Assembly: GCA_009760855.2 (NCBI GenBank)
Contig: WPIO01000007.1
Location: 7,158,501 to 7,222,500 of the forward strand
DNA length: 64,000 nt
Source: Cristatella mucedo
Taxonomy: Eukaryota; Bryozoa; Phylactolaemata; Cristatellidae
Reading direction: 5' to 3'
Shown here: in pieces, positions 1-14,376 of the stretch
Position numbering within the stretch: position 1 is the first letter of the stretch
Layout: the number at the start of each line of letters is the position of its first letter
Notes under the pieces: model-generated
The model's database searches: none
Told to the model about the DNA's origin: nothing
What the model saw: only the letters and a program-made list of their open reading frames with translations
Made by a program: the position numbers and the translations under genes

Positions 1-814
1 TAAGTTGTGCTCATCCGTATTGTACTGCTGCATTGTCAGCTGTTCTCCTACTGAATCTGTCAGACCTTTGCATTTGCTGGGTTTCGTGAGACACGTACTG
101 TCGGCTTTGTGACGAGTATGCAGAGGTGGCTATCACTGTGTTCCTTAGAAAATGACTATAGTCTAACGCCTGCTAGGATTGACATGATATGGCAGAGTGA
201 AAGAGATGCATGCCAACTGAGACACTTTTGTGTTCAAAGGGAATCGTAACGTAGACTGCCAACTTTTGTAATGCTGGTCTCATAGGTTCCCTTGAACATT
301 CTTGCCGGAGCCACTGATAGTGCAATCCCGACTATACCTACGTGCAGCCGACCAGTCAGCCGGGGCTTCATCGATTTGCATTTGAAAGGCAATTTATCTT
401 AGGCTCACCAGTTATTGGCAACGAATCAGTTTCAATTTAGTGCTCTTGCAATTACCAAGTGTCATTTACGAGGGCAGGTGGTGTGCCTAAGTGAGAGCAA
501 GGGGCCAAGACTACCATCGCATTCCCAAGGATCTGCTGCCGTGCATGCTGAAGCTAAGCATGCCATTCTCATGCTCTCACCCTCTCTCCCTCTGCTCCGG
601 CTGCCGCAACAGCAGCAGCCGAAGCCGGCTCAACGGCCCGTGCATTACGATCTTCTGATCGAGGTTTGGTGCTATGTGCTACTGCTCGATTGCTCCTCGA
701 TGCTCCTCCGACGTTTGTCTCTTTGGTTTGGATGCTCGTGCTTTTGCATCACGTTTTCTCCAGTTTTGTTAGAAATGAATAGTAACGAAACATCGGTATA
801 GGTTCCCGAGGGAA
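1..814. other. Unassigned flank
   Basis: I see no convincing gene here. An open frame at 415-801 (plus) codes a low-complexity peptide with a Gln/Pro run and starts without a supported initiation context. It has no recognisable domain. The right border is the 3' end of a minus-strand L2-A copy. Confidence 0.3.
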
Positions 815-1246
815 CCGAATCTTTCCTTGTCTATGCACTTTAGATATGCTGTAAAGGAAGCACGTCAATTGGTGAGTCGTACCATCCACAATTGCTGAAT
901 TTACACGGACGTAATGAGCAATGAACTCGACGGTGCAAAGGCGGCTCAAATGGGTACGCCTTCAGTTTCTCTTTGAATTTCGTCAAATGGAGAGATAATA
1001 GTGCCGTCTAAGACGGCAGTGAGTTCCAAGCTTTGGGAGCATAGCAACTGAAAACGCGGTCCCCTAAGACTTCTGAAATTAGTTTGGGGCATAAGTAAAT
1101 CGACCAGAGTCAGAAGAGTGGGTGGTGCTACGGTAGGCCTGATTAGGAAGTGATTAAGATAGGTAGGCTGGAGCAAGAGCTTGAAGGGACCTCAAGGTGA
1201 GTGACAGAATCTTGAAGTCGGCCCACTGCTTTAAGGAATGCTGATT

Positions 1247-1391
1247 TAACAGTCTCATTTCTGTAGCAGGCAGAAGAGCTGCTGCCACGGTCCTGCTTGC
1301 ATTATGCAATACAGAAATGTCTCCTGCAGGACTCGAACCCTCGCCATGGATCATGAATTGCAAGCATCTTACTCTTAGCTTAAGACCCGAG
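1247..1391 (-). mobile_element. SINE-B (tRNA-derived) inside L2-A
   Basis: On the minus strand the segment reads as a tRNA-like head with a B box (complement of ggactcgaaccc, 1329-1340), then a body ending GCTCTTCTGCC...AAATGAG. The same head, body and end occur at 18346-18492. It splits a minus-strand L2-A copy, so it is younger than that copy. A short ATT-rich stretch follows at 1423-1447. Confidence 0.55.
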
Positions 1392-1747
1392 GTAAGATGG
1401 CAGTGGATGTGTTCACACGAATGTATTATTATTATTAGTATTATTATCAAAGACATTCCTTGCTGCCGAGTTTTAGCCAACAGTATGGCTTATTGCACAG
1501 GCGTGTAGATTGACTTGTAGCAAGTTACAGAGATCGGAAATGTCGGAATGTCACGAATGTATGGGGCCAGCTTGACTGCTGTGCGCTCATCTAAGAGAGG
1601 CATAGTTTGTGTAATGTTACGTAGGTGAAAGTAGGCAGACTTGACAGTGGGCCATGTATGGTCATCTAGCGAAAGTTCATTTAGGAAGAAAAAGGATACC
1701 GAGATTGCATTGAGATACTCCATGAGATATGCTGGCCGGGGACATTT

Positions 1748-1750
<3 letters not shown>

Positions 1751-1815
<65 letters not shown>

Positions 1816-1818
1816 AAT
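1751..1818 (+). repeat. (CA)n microsatellite with short TA tail
   Basis: About 28 CA units followed by TATATATA, lying within the minus-strand L2-A copy. The reading frames through it (poly Thr-His or Cys-Val) are not genes. Confidence 0.95.
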
Positions 1819-2265
1819 GGCCTTCCACTTAATGAGCAACACTGACTTTTTCCATAGTTGGTAAGTTGGTTGTACTGTCATTACGTCTGAGAAAGTTTGC
1901 TGTCATAAAAGTTCGAATGTCAGCATTGCATGCTGCAAGGGAGCCGAGAGATGCTTGAGATGCTGGGAGGCAGGAAAGTATCAAAGCTGAGGTGCCGCTA
2001 TGTATCATATGCATGAAAATGAAAGCCTAGCTCGTGCTTGATGATTCAATCGGCAAGAGGGATAATATAATTTCCCAAAGTAATCAGGAGGGCCACCAAT
2101 CACAGGGGTATGCTATAATTTTTAAGGCTTGCACTGAATGACCGCCTGCCGTTACATTTATTCTCGGTATTCTCCCACTATCGTAGAACCTACAACACCG
2201 CCGTAGTGCAATAGCTCTGATGTCTAAGCGAGACGATGAGTGATGCTGGAAGAACGAGCAGCTCA

Positions 2266-2325
2266 ACGAGTTCAAACGAGTTCAAACGAGTTCAAACGAG
2301 TTCAAACGAGTTCAAACGAGTTCAA
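2266..2325 (+). repeat. 10-bp minisatellite, unit acgagttcaa, about 6 copies
   Basis: Six near-perfect head-to-tail copies of a 10-base unit lie inside the decayed L2-A reverse transcriptase region. No other L2-A copy in the window shows this expansion at the same place. Confidence 0.9.
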
Positions 2326-2700
2326 CTTAAGTCATCATTTGTGAGAAAGTCAGTATATGCCAGCAGCAGCTGAAACTGTGGAGACATTTGCCCTAAAAAG
2401 CGACTGGGATCTACTAGGTTTGAAATTTTGATCCAAGTTTCTGACCGGTCTTACGCTACTTGTTCCAGTCTCTTTGATAGTAGTGGCGGTAGGGGAGAAG
2501 TTGTTCAAGCTCTTGTGGTCTAGTGTCAACGTCTTAAGAAGAGGTCTGATTGTAGCCTCTTTAAAAGATGCGGAACATAGCCTGCGGTAAAGGCCATATC
2601 TACCATGTTACTTATGCAGGTAATTATAAATGTCATAGTAAATTTGTATTTTCGAGCTTTCTGTACATACTAGTGGTTGTGAAGTGCTGGCAGTCTGGTA

Positions 2701-3119
2701 ACTGAAAGAGACATCAGTGTGGTTGGTGTCATCAGTAACCACACCTCGGCAGGCAACGTAAGATGCGATGGGATCGGCTGGCAAAAGAAATCTCTGGCTA
2801 AGGAATGGCTTGAGTTATTGTTAAACTGTTTGCCTTGCTTTGGGACCATTGTCTGTTGGGCTCCTAAGCTTCTGACCTGAGCTGCAGCAGCTAGCTGGCT
2901 GTGGAAACTAGCTGGTTGCGGTCATCTTGACCTCAGCTTTATTGTGGGCAGAAATCTGGACAATCAGTCGCTGGAGTGAGGTGTTCAGGTGCCCGGAAGA
3001 CGACAGCCGACCTCGAGGGTACAGCATGAGCACCAGTCTCAGACGGGCAACTCGGAAGAGGCTGGCATCTTTTGCTAGTTGTCATACTAGGTAGGACATT
3101 CAACACCCAGTTCCACAAC
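2701..3119. other. Unassigned spacer
   Basis: No domain, tail or repeat recognised. The sequence is ordinary mixed composition between an L2-A copy and the C-rich minisatellite. Confidence 0.3.
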
Positions 3120-3560
3120 GGTATTGGGCAAGTCAGGATGCAGTTGCCCACTATCCTGCCCAGTACCCCGGCTCCCCAATATCCTGCTCCACCGGCAATA
3201 GATCCCCGACATCCTACCCCCCCCCTGCATGCTGCCCCTTCCCCGAGCCACCCTACCCCACCCTGCCCCCAGAATCCAGCCTCCCCCGGCATCATGCCTT
3301 CAAAATTATTCCCCCTCATCCTGCTTTCGGCTTCCTGCCCCCTATCCTGCCCTTGGCATCTTGCCTGCTCCTCATCCTGCCCCGGCATCCTGTCACTCCC
3401 CGGCAGCTACCTGCATCCTGCCTGTACCCTACCTCCTCCCAGCATCTTGCATACCTCCTGCATCCTGCATATCCCCTGCATCCTGCGTACCCTCCATCAT
3501 GTGTACGCCCATCCTGCTAAACTCCGGCATCCGGCCCCTGCGGCATCATGCCCACAGCAT
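3120..3560 (+). repeat. Degenerate C-rich minisatellite (catcctgcccc-like units)
   Basis: Irregular repeats built round cATCCTGCccc and gcaTCCTGCat run for about 440 bases, strongly C-rich on the plus strand. Open frames on both strands here (Pro/Ala/His/Ser-rich or Gly-rich peptides) follow from this composition and are not supported as genes. Confidence 0.7.
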
Positions 3561-4242
3561 CATTCCGCATCATGCCTCTAGCAGCCCACGCGAGTGACTC
3601 ACTGCCAGTATACTCTACTGGTTCGCCTGGCTACAACCAAGTGATCCGAAGCACCGTATGGTGGACGATACACAATGGCAGCAGCAGCATCAGCAGCAGA
3701 ACTATGAGCTCTGTGCACCCTTTCAGCTTTTCACTCCGAGTGGATTCAGCTGAGCTGCAAGCTGTGGTGCTCGTAGACACGGCTTCGAAATTGGAGCTGA
3801 TATCCTCAGGCATGAAACATGTGTGCATAGACTCGAACGCTCGCTGCACATAGGAATGGTTGCCTTCCTTTCAGCTGGCCACTGCTAAGGGCCCTACTAA
3901 CTAGCAGTTGAATCTAGCCAAGCTTTATGTTCATGTAGTTATTCTCAAGTGAACATGATATGTACCCGGTCTCTTTTTAAACTCGTGGTTTACTCCGTGA
4001 CAAAAACCGGAACAAGCTGCTGCCAGGTCTGGTCCGAGACTGCGACGGAGGAGGCAGAGGGCAGGATGACCGTTGAATAGCAACGGCTCTCTCTACTTGT
4101 CCTCATCGAGTCCCATGCCTGCCTAATCGAAGAAGAGATACTTTTGCGAGAGCCCTGCTCTCGTCCGACATCTTAGCAATGCCGCGATGCCGTTAGTGTT
4201 ACACCACACCGTATCATTGGAATGAAGAGTCTGAATCAGTGG

Positions 4243-4245
<3 letters not shown>
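3561..4245. other. Unassigned spacer
   Basis: Nothing recognised. An open frame at 3548-3853 has no domain and no supported start. Confidence 0.3.

Positions 4246-4309
<64 letters not shown>
4246..4309 (+). repeat. (TC)n microsatellite
   Basis: An uninterrupted TC dinucleotide run of about 64 bases on the plus strand. Confidence 0.95.
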
Positions 4310-4313
<4 letters not shown>

Positions 4314-4854
4314 AAGCAGTTCCCTCGTTTTCGGTAATAGAGCATATTTAAAGGCACCACCACACCTACGTGCTAGAGCTTTTTCTATATTGAAGGCAAA
4401 GCAACACTAATCATAAGTTCTGTCGTAGAGCAAGAGCTGTGATGCGATGTTGGTCTTCTCTTCTGTCAACAGGGCCGTTTGGAATTTTAATTGTTTTAAT
4501 ATTATTTAGTGGTAGCGGCACAATGATTCAACTGGGAAGCAGGAGGTCGCCTTACATTTGAGATTTGTGGGTGCCGAATTGCATCTAGTCTTGTAAGACA
4601 ACAGTGAAGTCTACCCACAGGTTTTCCGTGCTACTGACGTGTCTTCACCGAGCTCAATCAGCGTAGAGTTCTGATTCTGATTGGCTCGGCTGAAGACTCT
4701 TTGGCTACCGAGTGTCAGCATTGTTCAGCACAGCACCCACGTCGGCTCAGAGGTTAGGGTTAGATTGGAAGCAGTCCACAAGATGCTCTTTAAGTGCATG
4801 CAGGGCTGCTCGTTGCCATTAGCCAGTACCTTGAGCTACTTCTGAGTCACCCTT
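4310..4854. other. Unassigned spacer
   Basis: No gene or repeat recognised in these 545 bases. Confidence 0.3.
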
Positions 4855-5745
4855 GGTTTGCCAATAATTGGTAAGTTAGTTTTGGTCTCCATTCAATTTA
4901 AGAAAATTTGATGCCATCCATATGCGGATGTCATCAACACATGCAGCAAGGGAGTTGAGAAAATTAGACGTGCTGGGGGCTGGGAGGGATCAAAGCAAAG
5001 GTGCAACTGAGTGTCATCTGCATAGGAGTGAAAACCTGGACTGTGCCTGGCAATCACATCGGCAAGAGGGAAAGTATAGACCGTGAAAAGAACTTAACCT
5101 AGCACACACCCCGAGGTACCACATACTTTAGTGCTTCTTCGGGTAATCTTTTCTGTTTACATCAATACTCTGGAGTCTCCCGCTGAGATAGAGCTTAAAC
5201 CAATGCAGTGCAGTACCAGTTATGCTTAGGCGAGATGAGAGGCTCCTAAGAAGGACTTGGTGATCGATGGTCGAAAAGAAAAGTCGAAAGATCAAGCAGC
5301 ACAAGCAGAGAGACTCTACCTAAGTCGGCATTCTTAAGAATGTCGTTATACATCCGAAGCAATTCTGACTCTATGGAGTGATTAGCTCTAAAACAAGACT
5401 GGAACATATTAGCTGGGTGTGAAGTTTCAATATATGAGTTCGCCTGGTCTGCCACAACTCGTTCCAGTGTCTTTGATATGAATGCTAAAAGGGAGACTGA
5501 GTGGAATTTGCTCAATTTCTCTTGGTCTAGTCTTGCTTTCTTGAGTAGTGGCCTGACTGCAACATTTTTAGAAGGTGCTGGGACATGACCTGAGGCTAAT
5601 GACAAATTTATAATGTTAGTTATGCATGGCAGCAGCAAATCAATGCAACGTAGGAGCAGGACAGTGGGAATAGGGTCAAAGATACTAGTTGCTTGTCTGA
5701 CTGAGATATTAACTTAAGGATGGAGTCGCACGTGACCAAGTCTTT
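4855..5745 (-). mobile_element. L2-A fragment (reverse transcriptase core)
   Basis: On the minus strand this encodes the L2-A RT from the SGHVPAP segment (about 5575-5600) through the ANHS-E-LLR region to the segment past YADD. The stretch at 5246-5638 is still open for 130 codons and aligns residue by residue with 38863-39240. The remainder carries stops. It is truncated at both ends and non-functional. Confidence 0.8.
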
Positions 5746-6089
5746 CCTCAGAACGCATCACTGTTTCGGTCAACTTTCCCTTCACCCCAGTGAACTGGTC
5801 ATGTTTTGTTCCTCTGTGCTGTGCATGCTTACTACCGAAGCATGATTCCGAGTATGCTACTAGCCGGAGGTCCTGAAAACCTGTTGCAATGAGTGCCTTC
5901 GTGTTTGCTCAACGCTGGCCCGAGCACGATACTTGTTTGCTTGTGCATGCTTGATAGCGTGACCCTCAATAACCACTAATGCCAATATGGGTATGTGTTC
6001 TCTCGATGCAAGTTGTAAAAGCACCTGGATACAGCACAAGGTTTCTTAAGGCGGTATGCAAGGGACCTGTTATTATTATTATCGTGGCT
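5746..6089. other. Unassigned spacer with a possible SINE/LINE tail
   Basis: The stretch 6015-6082 reads aaagcacctgga, then an ATT repeat. That is the layout of a SINE-A/L2-A 3' end but strongly diverged. The rest is unassigned. Confidence 0.3.
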
Positions 6090-6285
6090 GAGCTTCAGGA
6101 AGTTAGTAGCCATCCGAAATGCCTATTTCGTCGATGCAGATAGCAAAGGAATGAAGTGAGTCTGATGGGTCAATGAGCAGTTCTTTGAATGTTCGAAAGA
6201 TAGGTAGAGGCGGTCGTCATTGGCGTAGAAATAAAAGCCAAGATTGTGTTTGGCGATGACTTCGGCTAGAGCAGGTCGGCAAAGG
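6090..6285 (-). mobile_element. Diverged L2-A fragment
   Basis: Read on the minus strand, the AEVIAKHNLGF-like segment around the RT catalytic box is recognisable near 6215-6265. Flanking sequence is too decayed to set borders. Confidence 0.45.
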
Positions 6286-6599
6286 TTTCGGACTGCTAGG
6301 CCATTTCAGGAGGCCAAGAAGGCGAACTAGGTCAGAAGAAAGCGCCCCCACTCCGCCGGCCAGCCAGAGTTGGCCAAGCGAACAAACAAACAGAAAGCCA
6401 CAACTGACGCACAGACACGCAAGGCGGTAGACATTCGGGAGTATAGATAGACATAGGGGTAGACATTTGTCACCCCAACCCGGTCATGTGCTTCTGTTCA
6501 TGCAAGCACCTGACATTAGTTCTAAAAATAAACACGGGGGACAGTTTGAACTGCAACCAGCAGTAATGAAGGGGAACAAAACTGTGACAATTCAATTAC

Positions 6600-6710
6600 T
6601 AGCCATTCGATCGTGCTTCTTTTGCAGCAAATGTCTAAAGTGCCTAGAATTAGATTGTTCTCTTCAGGGTCCTATATCAAATGCATTATTATTGTCATAA
6701 TAATTAATTA
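6600..6710 (+). mobile_element. L2-A 3' end
   Basis: Starts in the 3' UTR (gcttcttttgcagcaaatgt-type sequence). It continues through the terminal hairpin region (aaagtgcctaga...ttctcttcaggg) and ends in ATTATTATT. It matches 40470-40560. Confidence 0.7.
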
Positions 6711-6713
6711 GGC

Positions 6714-6809
6714 CGGATCCAACTATAAATAACTAGGGTGGCTTTAGGCCGGGCTGGAGTGCTAGCTAGGGCCTATCTGGCATAAAGGCCGGATTTTACC
6801 GACCTCTGC
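6714..6809 (+). repeat. Direct repeat, left copy (about 95 bp)
   Basis: From cggatcca through ataaataactaggg to gccgacctc. A second copy lies at 7057-7150. The pair shares most positions and flanks about 247 bases. It is not part of L2-A, SINE-A or SINE-B. It could be a duplicated element end or the remains of a small LTR-like or tandem unit. Confidence 0.7.
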
Positions 6810-7056
6810 CTTAACACTGTCTGGCGAAAATCCGTAACGGCTAAGGGCTCCCACCGCTAGCCACGCGCAAAGCAAAGTCGCAGTTCTAAAATCGCACTGC
6901 GAAACGCGAGAAGCAAAATCGAGCACAATAAGGGTAACCAGTCGACTCAAAGCAAAAAGCGGCCGAAAGATAGCTCGTGCCTCGAAAACTCGTTAGTTTC
7001 GATACTCGTAAGTCAAAGTACGTCCATAATGAAGGGGAGGAAAACCAATGATGCTA

Positions 7057-7150
7057 CGGATCCATCAATAAATAACTAGGGGGCCGCTAAGCCTGACTGG
7101 AGCACTAGCTAGGCCGGATCTGGCCTAAAGGCCGGAGTTTGCCGACCTCA
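7057..7150 (+). repeat. Direct repeat, right copy (about 95 bp)
   Basis: Second copy of the 6714-6809 repeat, with scattered substitutions and small indels. I see no further copy in the window. Confidence 0.7.
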
Positions 7151-9785
<2,635 letters not shown>

Positions 9786-11330
9786 TCTCCGTCTGTAGCT
9801 TCACAAAGCCACAACGACTATGTGGGTGTTAAGCAGGAGAGTTTTTTTTATATCGCATTCACAGCCTGTGTGACTTTTGGTACACATTCCTAAGCCAACA
9901 TATTTATTCTCATGCAATAGAGTGAAATTGAGAAGCATAGCTAAGTCATGAGAGCAGCTGAGGATGTGAGTAGCATATAACCGCCGCATCAGCACAGCTG
10001 GAAAGGATGTACCATAGTCGGCAGCAGGAAATAAGAATTGTAGAAGTGAGTTCTGCAGTTTAGAAGCTGCAAAGTAAAACTTTCCGTCACCAACCGTCTT
10101 TGAGCGTAGGAGCGTGACAGCTAATTTATTGTCTGTTAATAACCTAAGGGCACGAGGAGGCCGTAGCTGGTGCAGCAGCTCAGCAGTACATCAAGGAGCC
10201 AGGCCGTGGTGGGCCTTATGAGTCATTATAAGAACTTGACTCTATCCGCTGATCAACCGGAAGTCATAGAAGCTCCTTCAGAGAACGGAACGCATCGTCT
10301 AACCTCTGGGATTTGTAAACTAGCCATGCTGCCATATTCATCCCCAGCTGCAGTTGCATAGCCTATTTTTTCGGTAGCCCAGTCAAAAGGTATTTACAAC
10401 AATCTAGCTGAAACAGAACCAAGGAGCTAGTTGAAGTTTTTGCAAGCCACCGTAGAAGACAGCTCTTAATCTTAGATAGGGACCGGACGCGATGGATAGC
10501 TGCGGAAGCAGTCTTATCAACGAACCTTTCAAAATTTAGGCAGATGTCAATGAAGATATCCAAATTCGGAGCACATGGTGATGGTCGCACAACAGCATTC
10601 ACTATAAGAAGAGCAAAGAATTTTAGTGCAGCCACAAGCTTGCGGTGTCCTAAGAGTAACAGTTTTATTTTATCGTCGTAAGGTATAAAAAACTTGCCGA
10701 CATCCAGGATCGAACGTCTGCAAACCAAGCATTTAGTTTATCTGTCGCAGTAGCCGATTGTGGCGGTTTAAATGACAAATGCAGCTGAGTATCGTCAACA
10801 CAAAACTGATAGCCTATTCCGTGGGGTCGAAAGACTTTTCTCGGAGTTTGAGTGAAGACATGACGAATAGCGAAGAACCGAGGACGGACCGCTCCACCGG
10901 TGACTGGTCTGGTGGCTGAGACCTGACTCCATACGGTGCGGATTAAACACGATCGGACAGGTACAATTTTAACCACGAAAGTGCCTTGTCAGCCAGACCA
11001 ATCGTTACTCTCAATCGTTCAAGTAGGATATTATAATAAATATTGTCAAAGGCAGCTGATAGATCTAGCAGTGCTAGGGCAGTGAAATTCCAGTCATCGT
11101 TGATACATAGTCTGTCATTGGTTACACGGAGGAAATCAGTTTATGGTGTACTATAGTGTATAGTGAACTAAGTGTGTTTGTTATTTAAGCCATCATTGTA
11201 ATGACCGCTACGAGATTGCAGAGGTTTAGAGAAGGCAAACAGCTTGCGAAGTTGTGGTCAGCATGAAGGTCACAGCAGCTGGCATGCATGTAAGAGTTTT
11301 TACAGCAATTGGCTGGATAAGTGATATGCG
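9786..11330 (-). mobile_element. L2-B non-LTR retrotransposon fragment
   Basis: A second L2/CR1-group family. On the minus strand the RT box reads YQFCVDDTQLHL (about 10780-10815, catalytic Asp pair kept). Upstream lies LDLSAAFD-like sequence near 11050-11080. The C-terminal KYVG...CECDIKK segment lies at 9840-9900, just before the 3' end. Related pieces are at 23.8, 49.6 and 52.0 kb. Stops and frameshifts are frequent, so the copy is dead. Confidence 0.7.
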
Positions 11331-11527
11331 ATCATCGTGCTCAATTCATTTTAGTCCACTGATACAATATTAAAAGAACAGAACTGCCGAATCAACAGCT
11401 TCATGTATATGGGGACAACAGAGCCTGTAACTGTATTTACAACATTTAAGCTTTCACGAACATCTCCTTAGCTAGAAACAGCTTCAAAGAGTATTATGAG
11501 TGTCGAAGAACGTGGAATGAGATGGTC

Positions 11528-11641
11528 ATACTTTTCCAAGACCAAATTTTCTCATACAACTGCATATACTTTTCCAAGACAAAATTTTCTCATACAACTG
11601 CATATACTTTTCCAAGACAAAATTTTCTCATACAACTGCAC
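11528..11641 (+). repeat. 38-bp tandem triplication at an L2-A 5' junction
   Basis: Three copies start at 11528, 11566 and 11604, each containing atacttttccaag then attttctcatacaactgca. The second half of the unit is L2-A endonuclease sequence (compare 38060-38080). The array therefore formed at or after the 5' truncation point of the copy that follows. Confidence 0.9.
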
Positions 11642-13885
11642 TTTTTCATCTTCAATTATTACCAAATCTTGCTTACCTGACCTCATGCAGATCTCATTCA
11701 GTCTACAGTGTGTGCCTGCCCCCTCCTCCTCTAAAATCACGTGTGAATCGCGAAACATCAAGACCATTGACATTGATGCTGTCCGTGCGAGAATATCTTC
11801 CTCGCCTCTTCTGCTCAGTCCCCCTTCGATGTCATCATTGGTAGATAGCTACAAAACGACACTAGCTGACACGCTCAACGAGTTTTCACCTCTGACTACG
11901 TGCACTGTACGCCCTCAAGCAAACGGCCTATGGTTTACCAGAGACAGTAAACTAGCTAGGTCTACTAAGCATAAGATAGCCAAGATCAGGGAGTCCATCC
12001 CTGCGATGGCAGCTTCCCCCTAGAATGTTGTCCCTTGATTCCTGGCTGCACATCAATGTCTACATTTAAGCAGATCAATAGTGATCTCGTCCTGAAGTTA
12101 ATATCCCAATCAAAGAAAACAACAAGTCCTTTGGGCCCTATTCCCACTGCCCTGCTTCTACGTTGCATTGATCTGCTGCTGCCATGCATAACTAACATCA
12201 TTAATATGTCATTAGCCTCAGGTCATGTCCCAGCACCTTTCAAAAAAATGCTGTAGTCAGGCCACTTCTCAAGAAAGCGACACTAGACCAAGAGAACCTG
12301 AGCTTCTACCGCCCAATCTCCCTTCTATCATTCCTATCAAAGACACTGAAACGAGTCGTGGCAAACCAGCTGAACTCACATATTGCAACTTCTAACCTTG
12401 CTAGTAAGTTCCAGTCTGGATTTAGTGCTAATCACTCCACAGAATCAGCATTGCTTAGGGTGTACAAGGACCTAGTTGGGAATTAAGACATGAGTAGATG
12501 CATCTCTGCTTGTTTTTCTCGATCTTTCGGCAGCTTTTGATACTATCGATCACCAAGTCCTTCTTGAGTGCCTCTCATCTTGCCTGGTCATCTCTGGCAG
12601 TGCTTTGCAATGGTTCAGGTCCTATCTCAGCAGGGGATTCCAGACTATTGATGTGCATAGACAAAGATCATCAGAGGAACCTCTGAAATGTGGGGCACCT
12701 CAGCGCTCCATGCTTGGTCGGGTTCTTTTCACGGTTCATGCTCTCCCTCTTGCCGATGTGCTTGCCAAGCACAATCTAGGCTTTCATTTCTATGGGAAAG
12801 ACACTCAGTTGTACCTTTGCTTTGATCCCTCCCAGCCCTCGAGCACGTCCAATTCTCTCAACTCCCTTGCTGCATTTATTGATGACATCCACACATGGAT
12901 GGCAGCAAATTTTCTTACACTGAATTATGATAAAACTAACTTACTAGTTATGAACAAACCAAATGTGATTCAGAAATTGAAGATGCTCAAAGTCGGCTCT
13001 GCCAGCGTATATCCCGTTGAATCTGCACGAAATCTAGGTGTATTGTTCCAAAGTGACCTTTCGTTAGACGACCACATTAGCACCACAATCAAGTCTGCCT
13101 ACTTTCAGCAAAACAACATTGCTAAAATTTGGGCTTGTTTAGATAAGCATACCACGTCTACGTTGGTCCTTGCATTTGTGACATCCCGTCTGGACTTCTG
13201 TAACTCACTGCTTGCTGGCCTACCCGCATGTGCAATAAGGCGATAACAGCTGGTGCAAAACTCCGCAGCTAGGCTTGTCTGTCGTGAGCGTCGCAGTTGC
13301 CACATCACACCACTTCTCGCCAACCTGCACTGGCTACCAGTCAAGCAACGGTTCGACTTTAAGGTTTTGTCGCTCACTTTTAGGTCCCTTCATTCTTTGG
13401 CTCCAGCCTAGCTATCAGATCTACTCCCCCACCAGGCCAACCAACGTACCACCCACTTTTCGAAATCAAACTGTTCACGTATACCTCGTACAAACCTCAA
13501 ATCCTTTGGAGACCGTGCATTTAGTTCGTATGCTCTCAAAGCCTGGAACTCACTCCCGACTTTTGTCAAAACATTTCCTGACTTGACTATATTTAAAAAG
13601 AACTTAAAAACGCACATATTATTTAGGACAGCATTGAGTGGGTCCCTGTGATTCATCCTTTGTGTGCCTATACATGCTGACACTGTGCATGCTGCCACTT
13701 ACCACACTTGCATGCTGACCCTGTGCATGTCACCCTTAATCATGCTATTCATGTTGTTTATCAAGCATGCTATTACTCACGATTCAATCGTGTTTCTTTT
13801 TGAAGCAAGTGTGAAGCGCCTAGAAAGAGATCAAGTTCTCCGAGAGTGCTTTATCAAGTGAATTATTATTATAATAAATTTGTCT
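11604..13885 (+). mobile_element. L2-A copy, 5'-truncated with internal deletion
   Basis: It begins in the endonuclease (the IFSYNCT segment) and keeps the domain's C-terminal part to about 11975. There it jumps from the STK(H/R)K segment straight to KIRE, losing roughly 260 bases present at 38410-38670. The RT follows at 12035-13590. The catalytic box reads FYGKDTQLY at 12788-12814, so the first Asp of the YADD pair is lost. The 3' UTR ends with the terminal hairpin region and an ATT tail at about 13860-13885. It is inactive. Confidence 0.85.
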
Positions 13886-14376
13886 CATGTAAATTTAGCT
13901 TTAGCCAGTATGTGAACGATGCAACTTTTCCTATGGCCGTCTCTCTAACTAACAAGATCCTTTTTTGGAAGTATGCCAATATCCTAAACGAGTTTCGCAA
14001 GAGAGGAACTTGGGAGAGTTGCTCTCATACGAAAGCTTGTTCCTGAAACCGTAACTTCGGTGGCTATCCCTCACTTACAGTAGTGTAAAAAAAAATTCCA
14101 ATGCAGGATTAATGGGCCGATCACTGTACTCAGCACAGCTTGTATTAAGGCCACTAATTGAAGTCTTTTATCAACTCACAACAATTATGTCTCAGCACCT
14201 TAAATTATGGGAATTATTACTGTGCTTTAGCTAATACTTATTTTGAAGGAATATCTAATCTTTTTAAACATTACTTATGCTTTACGTGCTAATGTCAGTC
14301 TGCAGCACGACGTCTGACGATTCTTCGGAGCTGGTGTTTAGTTGCACTGGTGTAAAGGTAGTGCCATTAACGCCTG
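13886..14376. other. Unassigned spacer
   Basis: AT-rich single-copy-looking sequence with nothing recognised. Confidence 0.3.

Larger units (their letters stand above)
815..2700 (-). mobile_element. L2-A non-LTR retrotransposon, degraded and interrupted copy
   Basis: Read on the minus strand, this stretch follows the C-terminal half of the L2-A reverse transcriptase ORF. It covers the region after the YADD box, the RT core and the segment before it (SGHVPAPFKK-like, about 2580-2650). The left border near 815 holds the end of the 3' UTR (compare 40336-40560). It carries many stops and frameshifts and cannot be active. It is interrupted by a SINE-B copy at 1247-1391, a CA array at 1751-1806 and a 10-bp minisatellite at 2266-2325. 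Identity comes from comparison with the nearly intact copy at 37.4-40.6 kb. Confidence 0.75.

Noticed and set aside
2939-3597. Overlapping frames on both strands, Pro/His/Ser- or Gly-rich
   Set aside because: They follow the C-rich minisatellite and have no conserved domain.
11528-11641. CRISPR-like repeat array (38-bp period)
   Set aside because: Units are directly adjacent without unique spacers, there are only three, and the unit overlaps L2-A coding sequence in a eukaryotic genome.
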